Source: Lachnoclostridium sp. (GTDB taxonomy: Bacteria > Bacillota > Clostridia > Lachnospirales > Lachnospiraceae). Taken from it: 6,935 bases of DNA. Shown piece by piece: positions 1 through 6,071 of the stretch (positions are counted from its first letter, which is position 1; each line of letters starts with the position of its first letter). The DNA lies in the NCBI GenBank assembly GCA_003445895.1, contig DMCD01000035.1, positions 1 through 6,935 on the forward strand, read 5' to 3'. The position numbers and the translations under genes are program-made. The notes below the pieces were generated by a model, which searched no databases, had not been told where the DNA came from, and saw only the letters and a list, made by a program, of their open reading frames with translations.

Positions 1-1471
1 CGTACATAACGTCGATCTCGGTGGCGGCAGTGCCGATGGAGAAGACGTTGTTGTCGTTAGCCTGCGGTCCGCCAAGTACGTAGTGAGCCGCTGCGGATGC
101 CTTACGGAGAGTGATCTCCAGGGACGGCATGCCGGAGTTCTGGATGGAGTAGATCAGGGACTGACCAAGACCAAGCAGCTCAGCCTTCTCAGCTTCGTCG
201 TCTACGTCGATACCGGTGGTATCCTGCAGCCAGATCAGCGGGATGCGGTCACGTGCGCACAGGGTAACGAACTCGTTCATCTTGATAAGACCCTGACGGT
301 AGAGCTTGCCGCCTACGCCGATGGAACCGGGCTTTCTGTACTCCGGATAGTTCATGAGCAGACCCTGAACGTTGGCGATAACGCCGACCAGAAGTCCGTT
401 CACCTTTGCCAGAGCGGTAACCATCTCCGGACCGTAGCCCTTCTTGTACTCAAGCATCTCACTGTTATCGAACAGACGAGCCATAACCTCATAGATATCG
501 TACGGTCTCTTCTGGTTGAAGGAGATCAGGCTGTACAGATCCTCTGCCGGGAACTGCGGAGCCTTCGGAGTGTCAACGCGGAAGAACTCAAGGTTGTATG
601 CCGGCAGGAAGCTGACGTACTTCTTGATACCTTCGATAACGCCGAGATCATCCTGATATACCTCACGGAAGAAACCGGTCTCATCATAGTGAATCGGAAC
701 AGAACCCGGAGCCGGAACTTTGTGCTTGGAGTTCTCTTCGAGCTGGGTGATGATGCTCTCAGCAACGTCCTTGTCCACGAAGCCCTTCGGGTTCATACCG
801 GAAAGGATGCCTGCGCCGCCGACTGCCATGTTCGCATCCTTGTGAGCGATCAGGATGGTCGGGGAAATGCTGTGGTAGCCGCCGCCTGCCGGGTTGGTTC
901 CGTAGATACCTACGATAACCGGAAGGCCAAGCTGGTTCAGTTCGGAGTTGCGGAAGAACGGTGTGCCGCCGCCGCGTCTGTTCGGATATACCAGCTCCTG
1001 TACCGGGAAGTCAACGCCGGAGCAGTTCAGAAGGTATACAACCGGGATGTGAAGCAGCTTAGCGGTATCGGAAGCACGAAGCAGGTTCTCAGCCTGTCCC
1101 GGAACCCATGCGCCTGCGATCTTCTTGTTATCGGAAGCGATAACCATAACCCACTTGCCGCCTACACGGCCAAGGCCCTTGATGATGCCGGTGTCGCCGA
1201 ACTTGTTGTCGTTCGGGTTGAACAGCTGGTTCAGGGGGCAGAAGGTACCCGGATCTACCAGAGCGTTGATTCTCTGCAGAGCGGAGAGCTGGCCTCTCTC
1301 GTTCAGCTTCTCTTCAGTTACGATACCTGCAGCGTGGTTGGCATCAATTTTAGCATGGATGTCGTCCTCAACCGCACGGATCTCCTGCTCGTTCTCAGCG
1401 TTTACAGCCGGAAGTGCCTTACCGATGGTCGGCATGTTCTGGAAATAGCTGGGCATTGAATAAAAATCCAT
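1..1471 (-). CDS. gcdA: Glutaconyl-CoA decarboxylase alpha subunit (carboxyltransferase), 3' end outside the window
   Basis: GcdA is the soluble carboxyltransferase of the Na+-pumping glutaconyl-CoA decarboxylase. It moves the carboxyl group of glutaconyl-CoA to biotin on GcdC and releases crotonyl-CoA. From the ATG at 1471 the frame stays open for 490 codons to the left edge. The product closely resembles Acidaminococcus fermentans GcdA as I recall it (about 587 residues), so roughly 95-100 C-terminal residues are missing. The N-terminus (MDFYSMPSYFQNMP) is typical of the family. Two crotonase-fold carboxyltransferase domains follow. The first carries GGGTPFFRN (about 167-175) and the glycine-rich GTNPAGGGYHSISP (191-204); the second carries GSIGVGGKLYRQG (382-394) and LQDTTGID (about 415-422). 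AAGGAG lies 6 bases before the ATG. The gene follows gctB after 92 bases that contain a strong hairpin. Other biotin-dependent carboxyltransferases (MmdA, PccB) are the only serious alternatives, and the N-terminus and gct/gcd neighbours argue against them. Confidence 0.96.
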   Translation of the reverse strand, partial: MDFYSMPSYFQNMPTIGKALPAVNAENEQEIRAVEDDIHAKIDANHAAGIVTEEKLNERGQLSALQRINALVDPGTFCPLNQLFNPNDNKFGDTGIIKGLGRVGGKWVMVIASDNKKIAGAWVPGQAENLLRASDTAKLLHIPVVYLLNCSGVDFPVQELVYPNRRGGGTPFFRNSELNQLGLPVIVGIYGTNPAGGGYHSISPTILIAHKDANMAVGGAGILSGMNPKGFVDKDVAESIITQLEENSKHKVPAPGSVPIHYDETGFFREVYQDDLGVIEGIKKYVSFLPAYNLEFFRVDTPKAPQFPAEDLYSLISFNQKRPYDIYEVMARLFDNSEMLEYKKGYGPEMVTALAKVNGLLVGVIANVQGLLMNYPEYRKPGSIGVGGKLYRQGLIKMNEFVTLCARDRIPLIWLQDTTGIDVDDEAEKAELLGLGQSLIYSIQNSGMPSLEITLRKASAAAHYVLGGPQANDNNVFSIGTAATEIDVMY

Positions 1472-1493
1472 TGTAATCTCCTTATTTTTCAAG

Positions 1494-1525
1494 CCGGTCC
1501 CGGGAGATTTCTCCCGGGAAACCGG
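1494..1525 (-). other. Intercistronic hairpin between gctB and gcdA
   Basis: In the mRNA this 32-base stretch folds into a near-perfect hairpin. An outer CCGG/CCGG clamp and a TT bulge on the 5' side lead to a 9-bp inner stem, TCCCGGGAG/CTCCCGGGA, closed by the loop AAAT. The bases after it (CTTGAAAAATAAGGAG) are A-rich, not U-rich, and lead straight into the gcdA ribosome binding site, so a classical Rho-independent terminator is unlikely. More probable roles are protection of the upstream gctAB message from 3' exonucleases, an RNase processing point, or partial polarity that sets the gcdA dose. The role is inference; the fold is visible in the sequence. Confidence 0.8.
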
Positions 1526-1563
1526 TCAGTCATGCGTAATATTGCGTTGTCTCAGGGACGAAA

Positions 1564-2367
1564 TTACTTTGCCTCCGGTACCGGAACCTTGATGAATACC
1601 TGATCCGGGTCAATCTCTTCACGGATAAGACGGATAACTTCCGGATCCGGAGCATCCAGCTTAACAGCGCGGGATACATCGATGTCGAAACCGGTGTTCT
1701 CGATAACCTGCTCCGGAGAAGAGGACTCATAGTATCCTGCAAGATACATTCTCTTGGTCTTCTCGTCGAACTTCATGATACCGAGGTCGGTAACAACTGC
1801 CTGCGGACCAACGTTGCCCGGAAGGCCTGCTCTCTCACGTCCGCCGGGGCCGTCCATCCAGCCCGGGCTGGTAACGTAGTCAATCTTCTGCATGAATCTT
1901 CTCTTCTCATGCTGAATCATGATAACGGTGTTGTTGAAGGTAGCGATGGCATTGGCGCCGCCGGAACCTGTGAAACGGGTCTTCGGTGCATGATAGTCGC
2001 CGATGCAGGTGGAGTTCACGTTGCCGTACGGGTCAATCTGAGCGCCGCCGATGAAAGCGATGATTCTCTGGTTGTTGTGCAGCCAGTCGCAAGCCTCGAA
2101 TCCGATGAAGCGGATGTTCGGCCACTGTGTGCCGCAGTGAGCCATGAAACGAAGGTCGCCTACAGAACGCGGAACCTCGATCGGGTTGCAGTCCATAAGA
2201 CCGGACTCAACGATAAGGTTGCAGTTCGGAGCGTATACTCTCTTAGCTACAGATGCGCCGATCAGCGGAAGTCCGGTTCCGACAATAGCAATCTGACCGT
2301 CTACAATCTGCTTTGCAAGCGTAATAGCCTGCATCTCTTTATTTGTATAATTTGTGTAGTCAGCCAT
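1564..2367 (-). CDS. gctB: Glutaconate CoA-transferase subunit B (catalytic)
   Basis: GctB is the catalytic subunit of glutaconate CoA-transferase (EC 2.8.3.12), which transfers CoA from acetyl-CoA to (R)-2-hydroxyglutarate or glutaconate in the cytosol. The 267-residue product is essentially full length against about 266 for the A. fermentans protein, which it resembles along its whole length (MADYTNYTNKEMQA at the N-terminus). The catalytic glutamate that forms the glutamyl-CoA thioester, Glu54 in the structurally characterised enzyme, sits at residue 54 here, in IVESGLMDC (52-60). Other family stretches are VPRSVGDLRFMAHCG, GGAQIDPYGNVN, KTRFTGSGGAN and DYVTSPGWMDGPGGRER. Only 4 bases separate the gctA stop from this ATG, and the ribosome binding site lies inside the last gctA codons, which suggests translational coupling. 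Confidence 0.97.
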   Translation of the reverse strand: MADYTNYTNKEMQAITLAKQIVDGQIAIVGTGLPLIGASVAKRVYAPNCNLIVESGLMDCNPIEVPRSVGDLRFMAHCGTQWPNIRFIGFEACDWLHNNQRIIAFIGGAQIDPYGNVNSTCIGDYHAPKTRFTGSGGANAIATFNNTVIMIQHEKRRFMQKIDYVTSPGWMDGPGGRERAGLPGNVGPQAVVTDLGIMKFDEKTKRMYLAGYYESSSPEQVIENTGFDIDVSRAVKLDAPDPEVIRLIREEIDPDQVFIKVPVPEAK

Positions 2368-2371
2368 TGTA

Positions 2372-3334
2372 TTAGTCCTCCTTACTTACATCTGCATGAT
2401 AACCGTAACCCGGTGTAACCTTAAGGTTGATCAGACGCATTACACCAAGCTTCTCGAGATACTCCTCCTGACCCTTCAGGCCGTATACCCACTCCTGCAG
2501 GAATGCCTTGAAGTCTTCTTCGGTCTTGGAAGCTGCACCATAGGCCTTCAGGAAGTTGTTATCATAGTCATAGTAGTTGTAGCACTGGGTCGGATGAGCA
2601 CCGTACGGTACGTGGCAGACTGCATTTACGCAGAAGCACGGAATCTTGGTCTTGGAAGGATCGCGGCGGATCTCTTCGTTGCTGATGAGCTCTTCGCAGG
2701 TTACGATAACCTTCTTTGCTGCAACAGCGATATCTACATCATGGAACTCATCGCCCTCGATGATGCAGGTGCCGTCCGGAGAAGCCTTCTGCACATGGAT
2801 GATAGCGGTATCCAGCTGCGGAACCGGAAGAGCTACAACCTTCTCACCCGGGTTGAAGGGGTTCTCAACATAGACGAACTTATCCTCGGTAAGACCAGGG
2901 ATAGTCTTTCTTACTTCTTTTGTGATGCCCCACTCATCAACCAGACCGGAACCGATCATGAACCGTACCGGCAGGAAAGGAAGTCCCAGGGATGCAGCAT
3001 GAAGCATGAACATGATAGCATCCTGAGAGTAGTCTTCGTAAATCAGCTTGCCTTCCTCAATTTTCTTGCGGAACCGACGGGAAACGTTGGTAACGCCGGA
3101 ATCTGCGGTATAGCAGTTGATGTATGCCTTAACACGGTCCTCACCGATCATCATATCCCAGTCGGAACCAGCCGGTCCGGCCCATACGATGAAGTCTTTC
3201 TGGCCCTGGCGAAGGATCTCACGTACTGCTGCCATCGGCTTCTTATTGGTTGTAAAACCGCCGAAGGAGATCTGATCGCCGCTCTCGACATACTTGGCAA
3301 TCGCATCATGTAACGAACACACTTTATTACTCAC
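2372..3334 (-). CDS. gctA: Glutaconate CoA-transferase subunit A
   Basis: GctA is the non-catalytic partner subunit of glutaconate CoA-transferase and contributes to the active site next to GctB. From the chosen start the product has 320 residues, matching the family's usual length (about 320). Recognisable stretches are LHDAIAKYVESGDQISFGGFTT near the N-terminus, DWDMMIGEDRVKAYINCYTADSGVTNVSRRFRK, SLGLPFLPVRFMIGSGLVDEWG, EEIRRDPSKT, PYGAHPTQCYNYYDYDN and a C-terminal RLINLKVTPGYGYHADVSKED. The start is a GTG at 3334: GGAGG lies 7 bases before it and the protein then begins MSNKVCSLHDAI, as in homologues. The frame stays open further upstream to a TTG at 3415, but that 27-residue extension crosses the intercistronic hairpin and has no ribosome binding site of its own that I can see. 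It forms a tight pair with gctB. Confidence 0.96.
   Translation of the reverse strand: MSNKVCSLHDAIAKYVESGDQISFGGFTTNKKPMAAVREILRQGQKDFIVWAGPAGSDWDMMIGEDRVKAYINCYTADSGVTNVSRRFRKKIEEGKLIYEDYSQDAIMFMLHAASLGLPFLPVRFMIGSGLVDEWGITKEVRKTIPGLTEDKFVYVENPFNPGEKVVALPVPQLDTAIIHVQKASPDGTCIIEGDEFHDVDIAVAAKKVIVTCEELISNEEIRRDPSKTKIPCFCVNAVCHVPYGAHPTQCYNYYDYDNNFLKAYGAASKTEEDFKAFLQEWVYGLKGQEEYLEKLGVMRLINLKVTPGYGYHADVSKED
2377..2381 (-). promoter_or_regulatory. Ribosome binding site of gctB inside the gctA 3' end
   Basis: GGAGG lies 9 bases before the gctB ATG and within the final Lys-Glu-Asp codons of gctA (AAGGAGGAC, then TAA). Because the Shine-Dalgarno sequence is coding sequence of the upstream gene and the stop is 4 bases from the next start, ribosomes finishing gctA are well placed to reinitiate. 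This fits the need for equal amounts of the two subunits. Confidence 0.85.
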
Positions 3335-3341
3335 AATAAAG

Positions 3342-3346
3342 CCTCC
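3342..3346 (-). promoter_or_regulatory. Ribosome binding site that fixes the GTG start of gctA
   Basis: The sequence AAAGGAGGC precedes the GTG at 3334, with the GGAGG core at a spacing of 7 bases. It is as strong as the sites of gctB and gcdD, and it is the reason for preferring the GTG over the longer in-frame opening that begins at 3415. Confidence 0.88.
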
Positions 3347-3371
3347 TTTATTAAGATTTTGCGCCATCAGG

Positions 3372-3400
3372 CCGGCTGCAGCTCCCCCGCCGCAGACCGG
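3372..3400 (-). other. Intercistronic hairpin between gcdB and gctA
   Basis: In the mRNA an 11-bp stem forms. An outer CCGG/CCGG clamp and a single T bulge on the 5' side lead to the inner stem CTGCGGC/GCTGCAG (one G-T wobble) with the loop GGGGGA. It lies in the 109-base gap between the gcdB stop and the gctA GTG, about 26 bases upstream of the gctA ribosome binding site. The following bases (CCTGATGGCGCAAAATC) contain no U-tract, so it is not a canonical terminator. The design, a CCGG clamp followed by a 5'-side T bulge, resembles the hairpin between gctB and gcdA. A processing or stability role is inferred. Confidence 0.75.
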
Positions 3401-3443
3401 TCCGAACTTACGCAATAAAAGTTACCTTGATTAGTACCGGGCA

Positions 3444-4598
3444 TCAGCCCTTGAAAATAACCATGAAGAAACCGGCTGCAACTGCAGAACCGATAACGCC
3501 GGCAACGTTCGGGCCCATGGCGTGCATCAGCAGGAAGTTTGCCGGGTCAGCCTTGGAACCGACCTTCTGAGCAACACGGGCTGCCATCGGAACGGCAGAT
3601 ACGCCTGCGGAACCGATCAGCGGGTTAACCTTGCCGCCGGTGAGCAGGCACAGAAGCTTGCCCAGCAGCACGCCGCCGACAGTGGCAAATGCGAATGCCA
3701 GAAGACCCATGCAGACGATAGCGATGGTCTGCACGCGGAGGAACAGCTCGCCGTTGGCGGTAGCGCCTACGGAAGTTCCCAGCATGATGGTTACGATGTT
3801 GCACAGTGCGTTCTGTGCGGTATCAGAAAGTCTCTCTACAACGCCGGACTCACGGAAGATATTGCCGAGCATCAGCATACCAAGCAGCGGAGCAACGGAC
3901 GGAAGAAGCAGAGAGCAGAACAGAACGACGAATACCGGGAATACAACCTTCTCGGTCTTGCTGACGACACGGAGCTGGGTCATGCGGATCTTCCGCTCAT
4001 GCTCTGTGGTCAGGGCGTTCATGATCGGCGGCTGAATCATCGGAATCAGCGCCATGTAGGAGTAAGCGGCAACGGCGATGGGAGCCATCAGTTCCGGTGC
4101 CAGGTTGTTTGCGATGTAGATAGCGGTCGGGCCGTCAGCACCGCCGATGATGCCGATAGCTGCTGCCTGGGCCGGTGTGAAGAGGCCGGTAGCATTGGCC
4201 AGAACGAATGCAACGTAGATACCGAACTGTGCTGCAGCACCCAGAAGAAGGGATACCGGGTTCGCAATCAGGGGACCGAAGTCCGTCATCGCGCCGACTG
4301 CCATGAATACCAGGCAGGGGAACAGGGAGCACTTATCGCCCGAATAGATGATCTGCAGAACGCCGGACTGATACCAGGGCAGGCCGTCTGCGGTTGCATC
4401 ATACATCAGTCCTGCCAGGGGCAGGTTGGTAAGAAACATACCGAATGCGATCGGGAGAAGCAGAAGCGGCTCATACTCCTTCTTAATCGCCAGATACATA
4501 AGAATAAATGAGATGAGGAACATGACGAGGTTCCGCCAGTGAAGAGCAGCGAAACCGGACTCCGCCATGAGTCTCGCGAATACTTCTAATACGTTCAT
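3444..4598 (-). CDS. gcdB: Glutaconyl-CoA decarboxylase beta subunit, Na+-translocating carboxybiotin decarboxylase
   Basis: GcdB is the integral membrane subunit that decarboxylates carboxybiotin and exports Na+. It belongs to the OadB/MmdB/GcdB family. The 384-residue product is strongly hydrophobic, with many membrane segments (for example about 22-38, 42-60, 112-135, 145-165, 170-190, 218-245, 288-320 and 358-382). Family signatures are [10 protein letters not shown] (152-161) and [13 protein letters not shown] (325-337), followed by [18 protein letters not shown] (356-373). By alignment from memory with Klebsiella OadB, Asp155 corresponds to the essential Asp203, and Asn325 and Ser334 to Asn373 and Ser382 (the same spacing of 9). 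All three Na+/proton-coupling residues are therefore present, so the pump should be functional. GGAGG lies 6 bases before the ATG. The gene starts 16 bases after gcdC2. Sequence alone cannot separate GcdB from OadB or MmdB; the neighbours do. Confidence 0.95.
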   Translation of the reverse strand: MNVLEVFARLMAESGFAALHWRNLVMFLISFILMYLAIKKEYEPLLLLPIAFGMFLTNLPLAGLMYDATADGLPWYQSGVLQIIYSGDKCSLFPCLVFMAVGAMTDFGPLIANPVSLLLGAAAQFGIYVAFVLANATGLFTPAQAAAIGIIGGADGPTAIYIANNLAPELMAPIAVAAYSYMALIPMIQPPIMNALTTEHERKIRMTQLRVVSKTEKVVFPVFVVLFCSLLLPSVAPLLGMLMLGNIFRESGVVERLSDTAQNALCNIVTIMLGTSVGATANGELFLRVQTIAIVCMGLLAFAFATVGGVLLGKLLCLLTGGKVNPLIGSAGVSAVPMAARVAQKVGSKADPANFLLMHAMGPNVAGVIGSAVAAGFFMVIFKG

Positions 4599-4614
4599 CC
4601 TGTACCTCCGTGGA

Positions 4615-5076
4615 TTAGTTCATGGAAATCAGGGCTGCACCGGTATCGACCATATCGCCGGCCTTTACAAGAACCTGACCAACGGTGCCGTCTGCCTGTG
4701 CGACGATCTCGGTCTCCATCTTCATAGCTTCCATGATGATGACGCAGTCACCATACTTGACAGCCTGTCCCGGAGTTACGTTAACCTTCAGGATCTTACC
4801 CGGCATCGGAGCATCGATGGTGGATGCGCCTGCGGGTGCTGCTGCCGGTGCGGGTGCCGGAGCCGGAGCGGGTGCCGGAGCAGGTGCTGCTGCCGGAGCC
4901 GGAGCGGGTGCCGGAGCTGCTGCCGGAGCGGGTGCTGCCGCCGGAGCCGGAGCTGCCTGCGGAAGAACCGGCATAACCGGTGCTGCCACGCCGTTGCGGT
5001 CAAGAGACTTGTAGCCGTCCAGCTGCTCGACTACTACTTCATACTTCTTTCCATTGATTGTAGCGATGTACTTCAT
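4615..5076 (-). CDS. gcdC2: Glutaconyl-CoA decarboxylase gamma subunit, second biotin carrier
   Basis: This is a biotin carrier protein that shuttles carboxybiotin between GcdA and GcdB. The 153 residues fall into an N-terminal segment (1-40, [20 protein letters not shown]), a flexible Ala/Pro linker (about 41-82) and a biotinyl/lipoyl domain (about 86-152). The biotinylation motif EAMKMET places the modified lysine at Lys119. The N-terminal MKY..T.NGK.YEV pattern is the one expected to associate with the membrane partners. The biotinyl domain differs from that of the neighbouring gcdC1 at only about six positions in 67 (for example Cys111 here, Thr there), while the N-terminal segments are clearly different. 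AAAGGA lies about 10 bases before the ATG. The 16-base gap to gcdB indicates co-transcription. The numbering as the second carrier follows gene order only. Confidence 0.93.
   Translation of the reverse strand: MKYIATINGKKYEVVVEQLDGYKSLDRNGVAAPVMPVLPQAAPAPAAAPAPAAAPAPAPAPAAAPAPAPAPAPAPAPAAAPAGASTIDAPMPGKILKVNVTPGQAVKYGDCVIIMEAMKMETEIVAQADGTVGQVLVKAGDMVDTGAALISMN
4831..4956 (-). repeat. Ala/Pro-linker repeat of gcdC2
   Basis: This is GC-rich, low-complexity coding DNA. Short GGAGC-, GGGTGC- and GCTGCTGCC-type units (plus-strand reading) recur in phase with the codons for alternating Ala and Pro across residues 41-82. Linkers of this kind give the biotinyl domain the reach to visit both active sites. 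Repeats of this type can change length by slippage or recombine with the similar tract in gcdC1. They also create long spurious open frames on the opposite strand. Confidence 0.85.
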
Positions 5077-5108
5077 AATTCAAACGTCCTTTCGTTTTTC
5101 TCAATTCA

Positions 5109-5558
5109 TCACATCGTCACAAGGGCTGCGCCGGTATCGACCATATCGCCGGCCTTAACCAGAACCTGTGCAACGGTGCCGTCAGACTGGGCAACAATCT
5201 CGGTCTCCATCTTCATAGCTTCCATGATGATGACGGTATCGCCATACTTCACAGCCTGACCCGGAGTTACGTTAACCTTCAGGATCTTGCCGGGCATCGG
5301 AGCTTCGATGGTTGCGCCGCTGGGAGCTGCTGCCGGAGCCGGTGCTGCTGCCGGTGCGGGAGCCGGAGCCGGTGCTGCTGCCGGAGCCGGAGCCGGTGCC
5401 GGAGCCGGTGCTGCCGGAGCTGCCTTTACTGCAGGAGCTGTGATCGGAGCAGTCGGAGCTGCTGCTGCAACGCCGCCGCGCGGGATCGGAGCATACTCAT
5501 CCACTCTCTCCAATTCTACTTCATACTGTTTGCCGTTAAGAGTAGCACTGTACTTCAT
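5109..5558 (-). CDS. gcdC1: Glutaconyl-CoA decarboxylase gamma subunit, first biotin carrier
   Basis: This is the upstream member of a tandem pair of biotin carriers in the decarboxylase complex. Its 149 residues comprise an N-terminal segment (1-45, MKYSATLNGKQYEVELERVD then EYAPIPRGGV), an Ala/Pro linker (about 46-79) and a C-terminal biotinyl domain (about 82-149). EAMKMET places the biotinylated lysine at Lys116. It lies 36 bases after gcdD and 32 bases before gcdC2. No strong Shine-Dalgarno sequence is adjacent to the ATG at 5558; AAAGG lies about 10 bases upstream, which looks weaker than the sites of gcdD, gcdB, gctA and gctB. Two different GcdC proteins are known in Clostridium symbiosum and Fusobacterium nucleatum, so the arrangement has precedent. 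The linker here is shorter than in gcdC2 (about 34 versus 42 residues). An OadC- or MmdC-type role is unlikely given the gct genes. Confidence 0.93.
   Translation of the reverse strand: MKYSATLNGKQYEVELERVDEYAPIPRGGVAAAAPTAPITAPAVKAAPAAPAPAPAPAPAAAPAPAPAPAAAPAPAAAPSGATIEAPMPGKILKVNVTPGQAVKYGDTVIIMEAMKMETEIVAQSDGTVAQVLVKAGDMVDTGAALVTM
5322..5423 (-). repeat. Ala/Pro-linker repeat of gcdC1
   Basis: This low-complexity coding tract is built from GCCGGAGCC-, GGTGCTGCT- and GGTGCGGGA-type units (plus-strand reading) and encodes the Ala/Pro linker at residues 46-79. It uses the same repeat vocabulary as the tract in gcdC2 but is 24 bases shorter and differently arranged, as expected from independent expansion and contraction. 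Confidence 0.82.
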
Positions 5559-5594
5559 AACTTCTTTACCTTTCCTTTCGTGATTCCCGAAATG

Positions 5595-5897
5595 CTATTT
5601 AATCTCCGTTACACTGGTGATTCTGAACTGGTCCGTAGCTACGCCCAGATCTTCCGCGATTACCGAAGCGAGAACCGCAAGGAGTTCCTTGTCAGCCTCG
5701 TCAGAAACAGCCGGTGCGGATTTCACGGGAGCTGCCTTCGAAGCGGCATTCTTGCCCGCGCCCTGAATTGCGTTGATAACTTTGCCGATGATCATAACGG
5801 CAAGATCCAGAGCGACGAGGGCCGAGAATACTACTAAGATTCCCAGCAGCGATACGTATAGCGTATCGATGAACGTTAAGTCCTGTCCAGCTAACAT
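5595..5897 (-). CDS. gcdD: Glutaconyl-CoA decarboxylase delta subunit, small membrane anchor
   Basis: This is a 100-residue OadG/GcdD-type subunit, near the usual size (about 107 in A. fermentans from memory). One strong membrane helix spans about residues 10-42 (IDTLYVSLLGILVVFSALVALD...), followed by a short Ala/Lys-rich linker (about 46-64). A soluble C-terminal segment follows (DEADKELLAVLASVIAEDLG...FRITSVTEIK), the part that in this family contacts the soluble subunits. It is thought to hold the carboxyltransferase and biotin carrier on the membrane subunit. The ATG at 5897 follows a very strong ribosome binding site (AAGGAGGTG). It is the first gene of the operon, about 168 bases downstream of the predicted start site. 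Sequence conservation in this family is low, so the call rests on size, topology, the C-terminal pattern and position. Confidence 0.9.
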   Translation of the reverse strand: MLAGQDLTFIDTLYVSLLGILVVFSALVALDLAVMIIGKVINAIQGAGKNAASKAAPVKSAPAVSDEADKELLAVLASVIAEDLGVATDQFRITSVTEIK

Positions 5898-5940
5898 CTG
5901 GTTACACCTCCTTCATTTGATGCGTCCATGTGAGTGAGAC

Positions 5941-5982
5941 GGAAAGATTTTTCCAAGATTCCACATTGTGGAATGCGTTCCA
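5941..5982. promoter_or_regulatory. Operator-like palindrome cluster in the gcdD leader
   Basis: The core is a perfect 17-bp palindrome at 5958-5974, ATTCCACA-T-TGTGGAAT, which satisfies the LysR-type T-N11-A pattern. Its right arm also forms an overlapping inverted repeat, TGGAA-tgcg-TTCCA (5969-5982). A further TTCCA begins at 5951, within GGAAA-gatt-TTTCC (5941-5954). As DNA this looks like a multi-half-site operator placed downstream of the predicted start site of the main promoter. As RNA the overlapping arms would give mutually exclusive small hairpins. I cannot name the regulator. Confidence 0.55.
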
Positions 5983-5994
5983 TTTTTATTTCAT

Positions 5995-6024
5995 AATATA
6001 AAAGGGTTTCATCAACCCTGTCAT
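5995..6024 (-). promoter_or_regulatory. Weaker second promoter candidate
   Basis: ATGACA (6019-6024) and TATATT (5995-6000) each match the sigma-A consensus at five of six bases, with an 18-base spacer. The spacer contains an inverted repeat, AGGGTT-gatga-AACCCT (6003-6019), which could be an operator, or a small leader hairpin in transcripts from the upstream promoter. Transcripts from here would start near 5988, just before the palindrome cluster. Matches of this quality occur by chance in AT-rich DNA, so this is tentative. Confidence 0.35.
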
Positions 6025-6071
6025 ATTCTTCACATAAAAAGGCGCAATTCTTCCAAAAATCTTACGGATTC

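Noticed and set aside
83..1459. Long plus-strand open frame (458 codons) opposite gcdA
   Set aside because: It lies entirely antisense to a gene with clear family identity, has no recognisable domain and no convincing ribosome binding site. It is explained by the codon bias of gcdA.
2396..3313. Plus-strand open frame (305 codons) opposite gctA
   Set aside because: It is the antisense shadow of a well-identified gene, with no recognisable family.
3522..4511. Plus-strand open frame (329 codons) opposite gcdB
   Set aside because: Its composition (rich in Gln, His, Arg and Cys) is that of the reverse complement of a membrane-protein gene. No domain is recognisable.
4567..5259. Plus-strand open frame with a Cys/Arg/Ser/Gly-rich middle that resembles a repeat protein
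   Set aside because: The apparent repeat is the reverse complement of the Ala/Pro linker codons of gcdC2. It runs across parts of both gcdC genes and the gap between them, with no supporting signal.
5287..5583. Plus-strand Gly/Ala-rich open frame opposite gcdC1
   Set aside because: It is an antisense product of the linker repeat.
5580..5837. Plus-strand 85-codon frame opposite gcdD
   Set aside because: gcdD fits its family in size, topology and operon position. The antisense frame shows nothing recognisable.
5898..6065. Possible riboswitch or T-box in the long gcdD leader
   Set aside because: The leader is long enough, but I see no T-box sequence, no known riboswitch core and no terminator/antiterminator pair with a U-tract. 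Only short palindromes are present.
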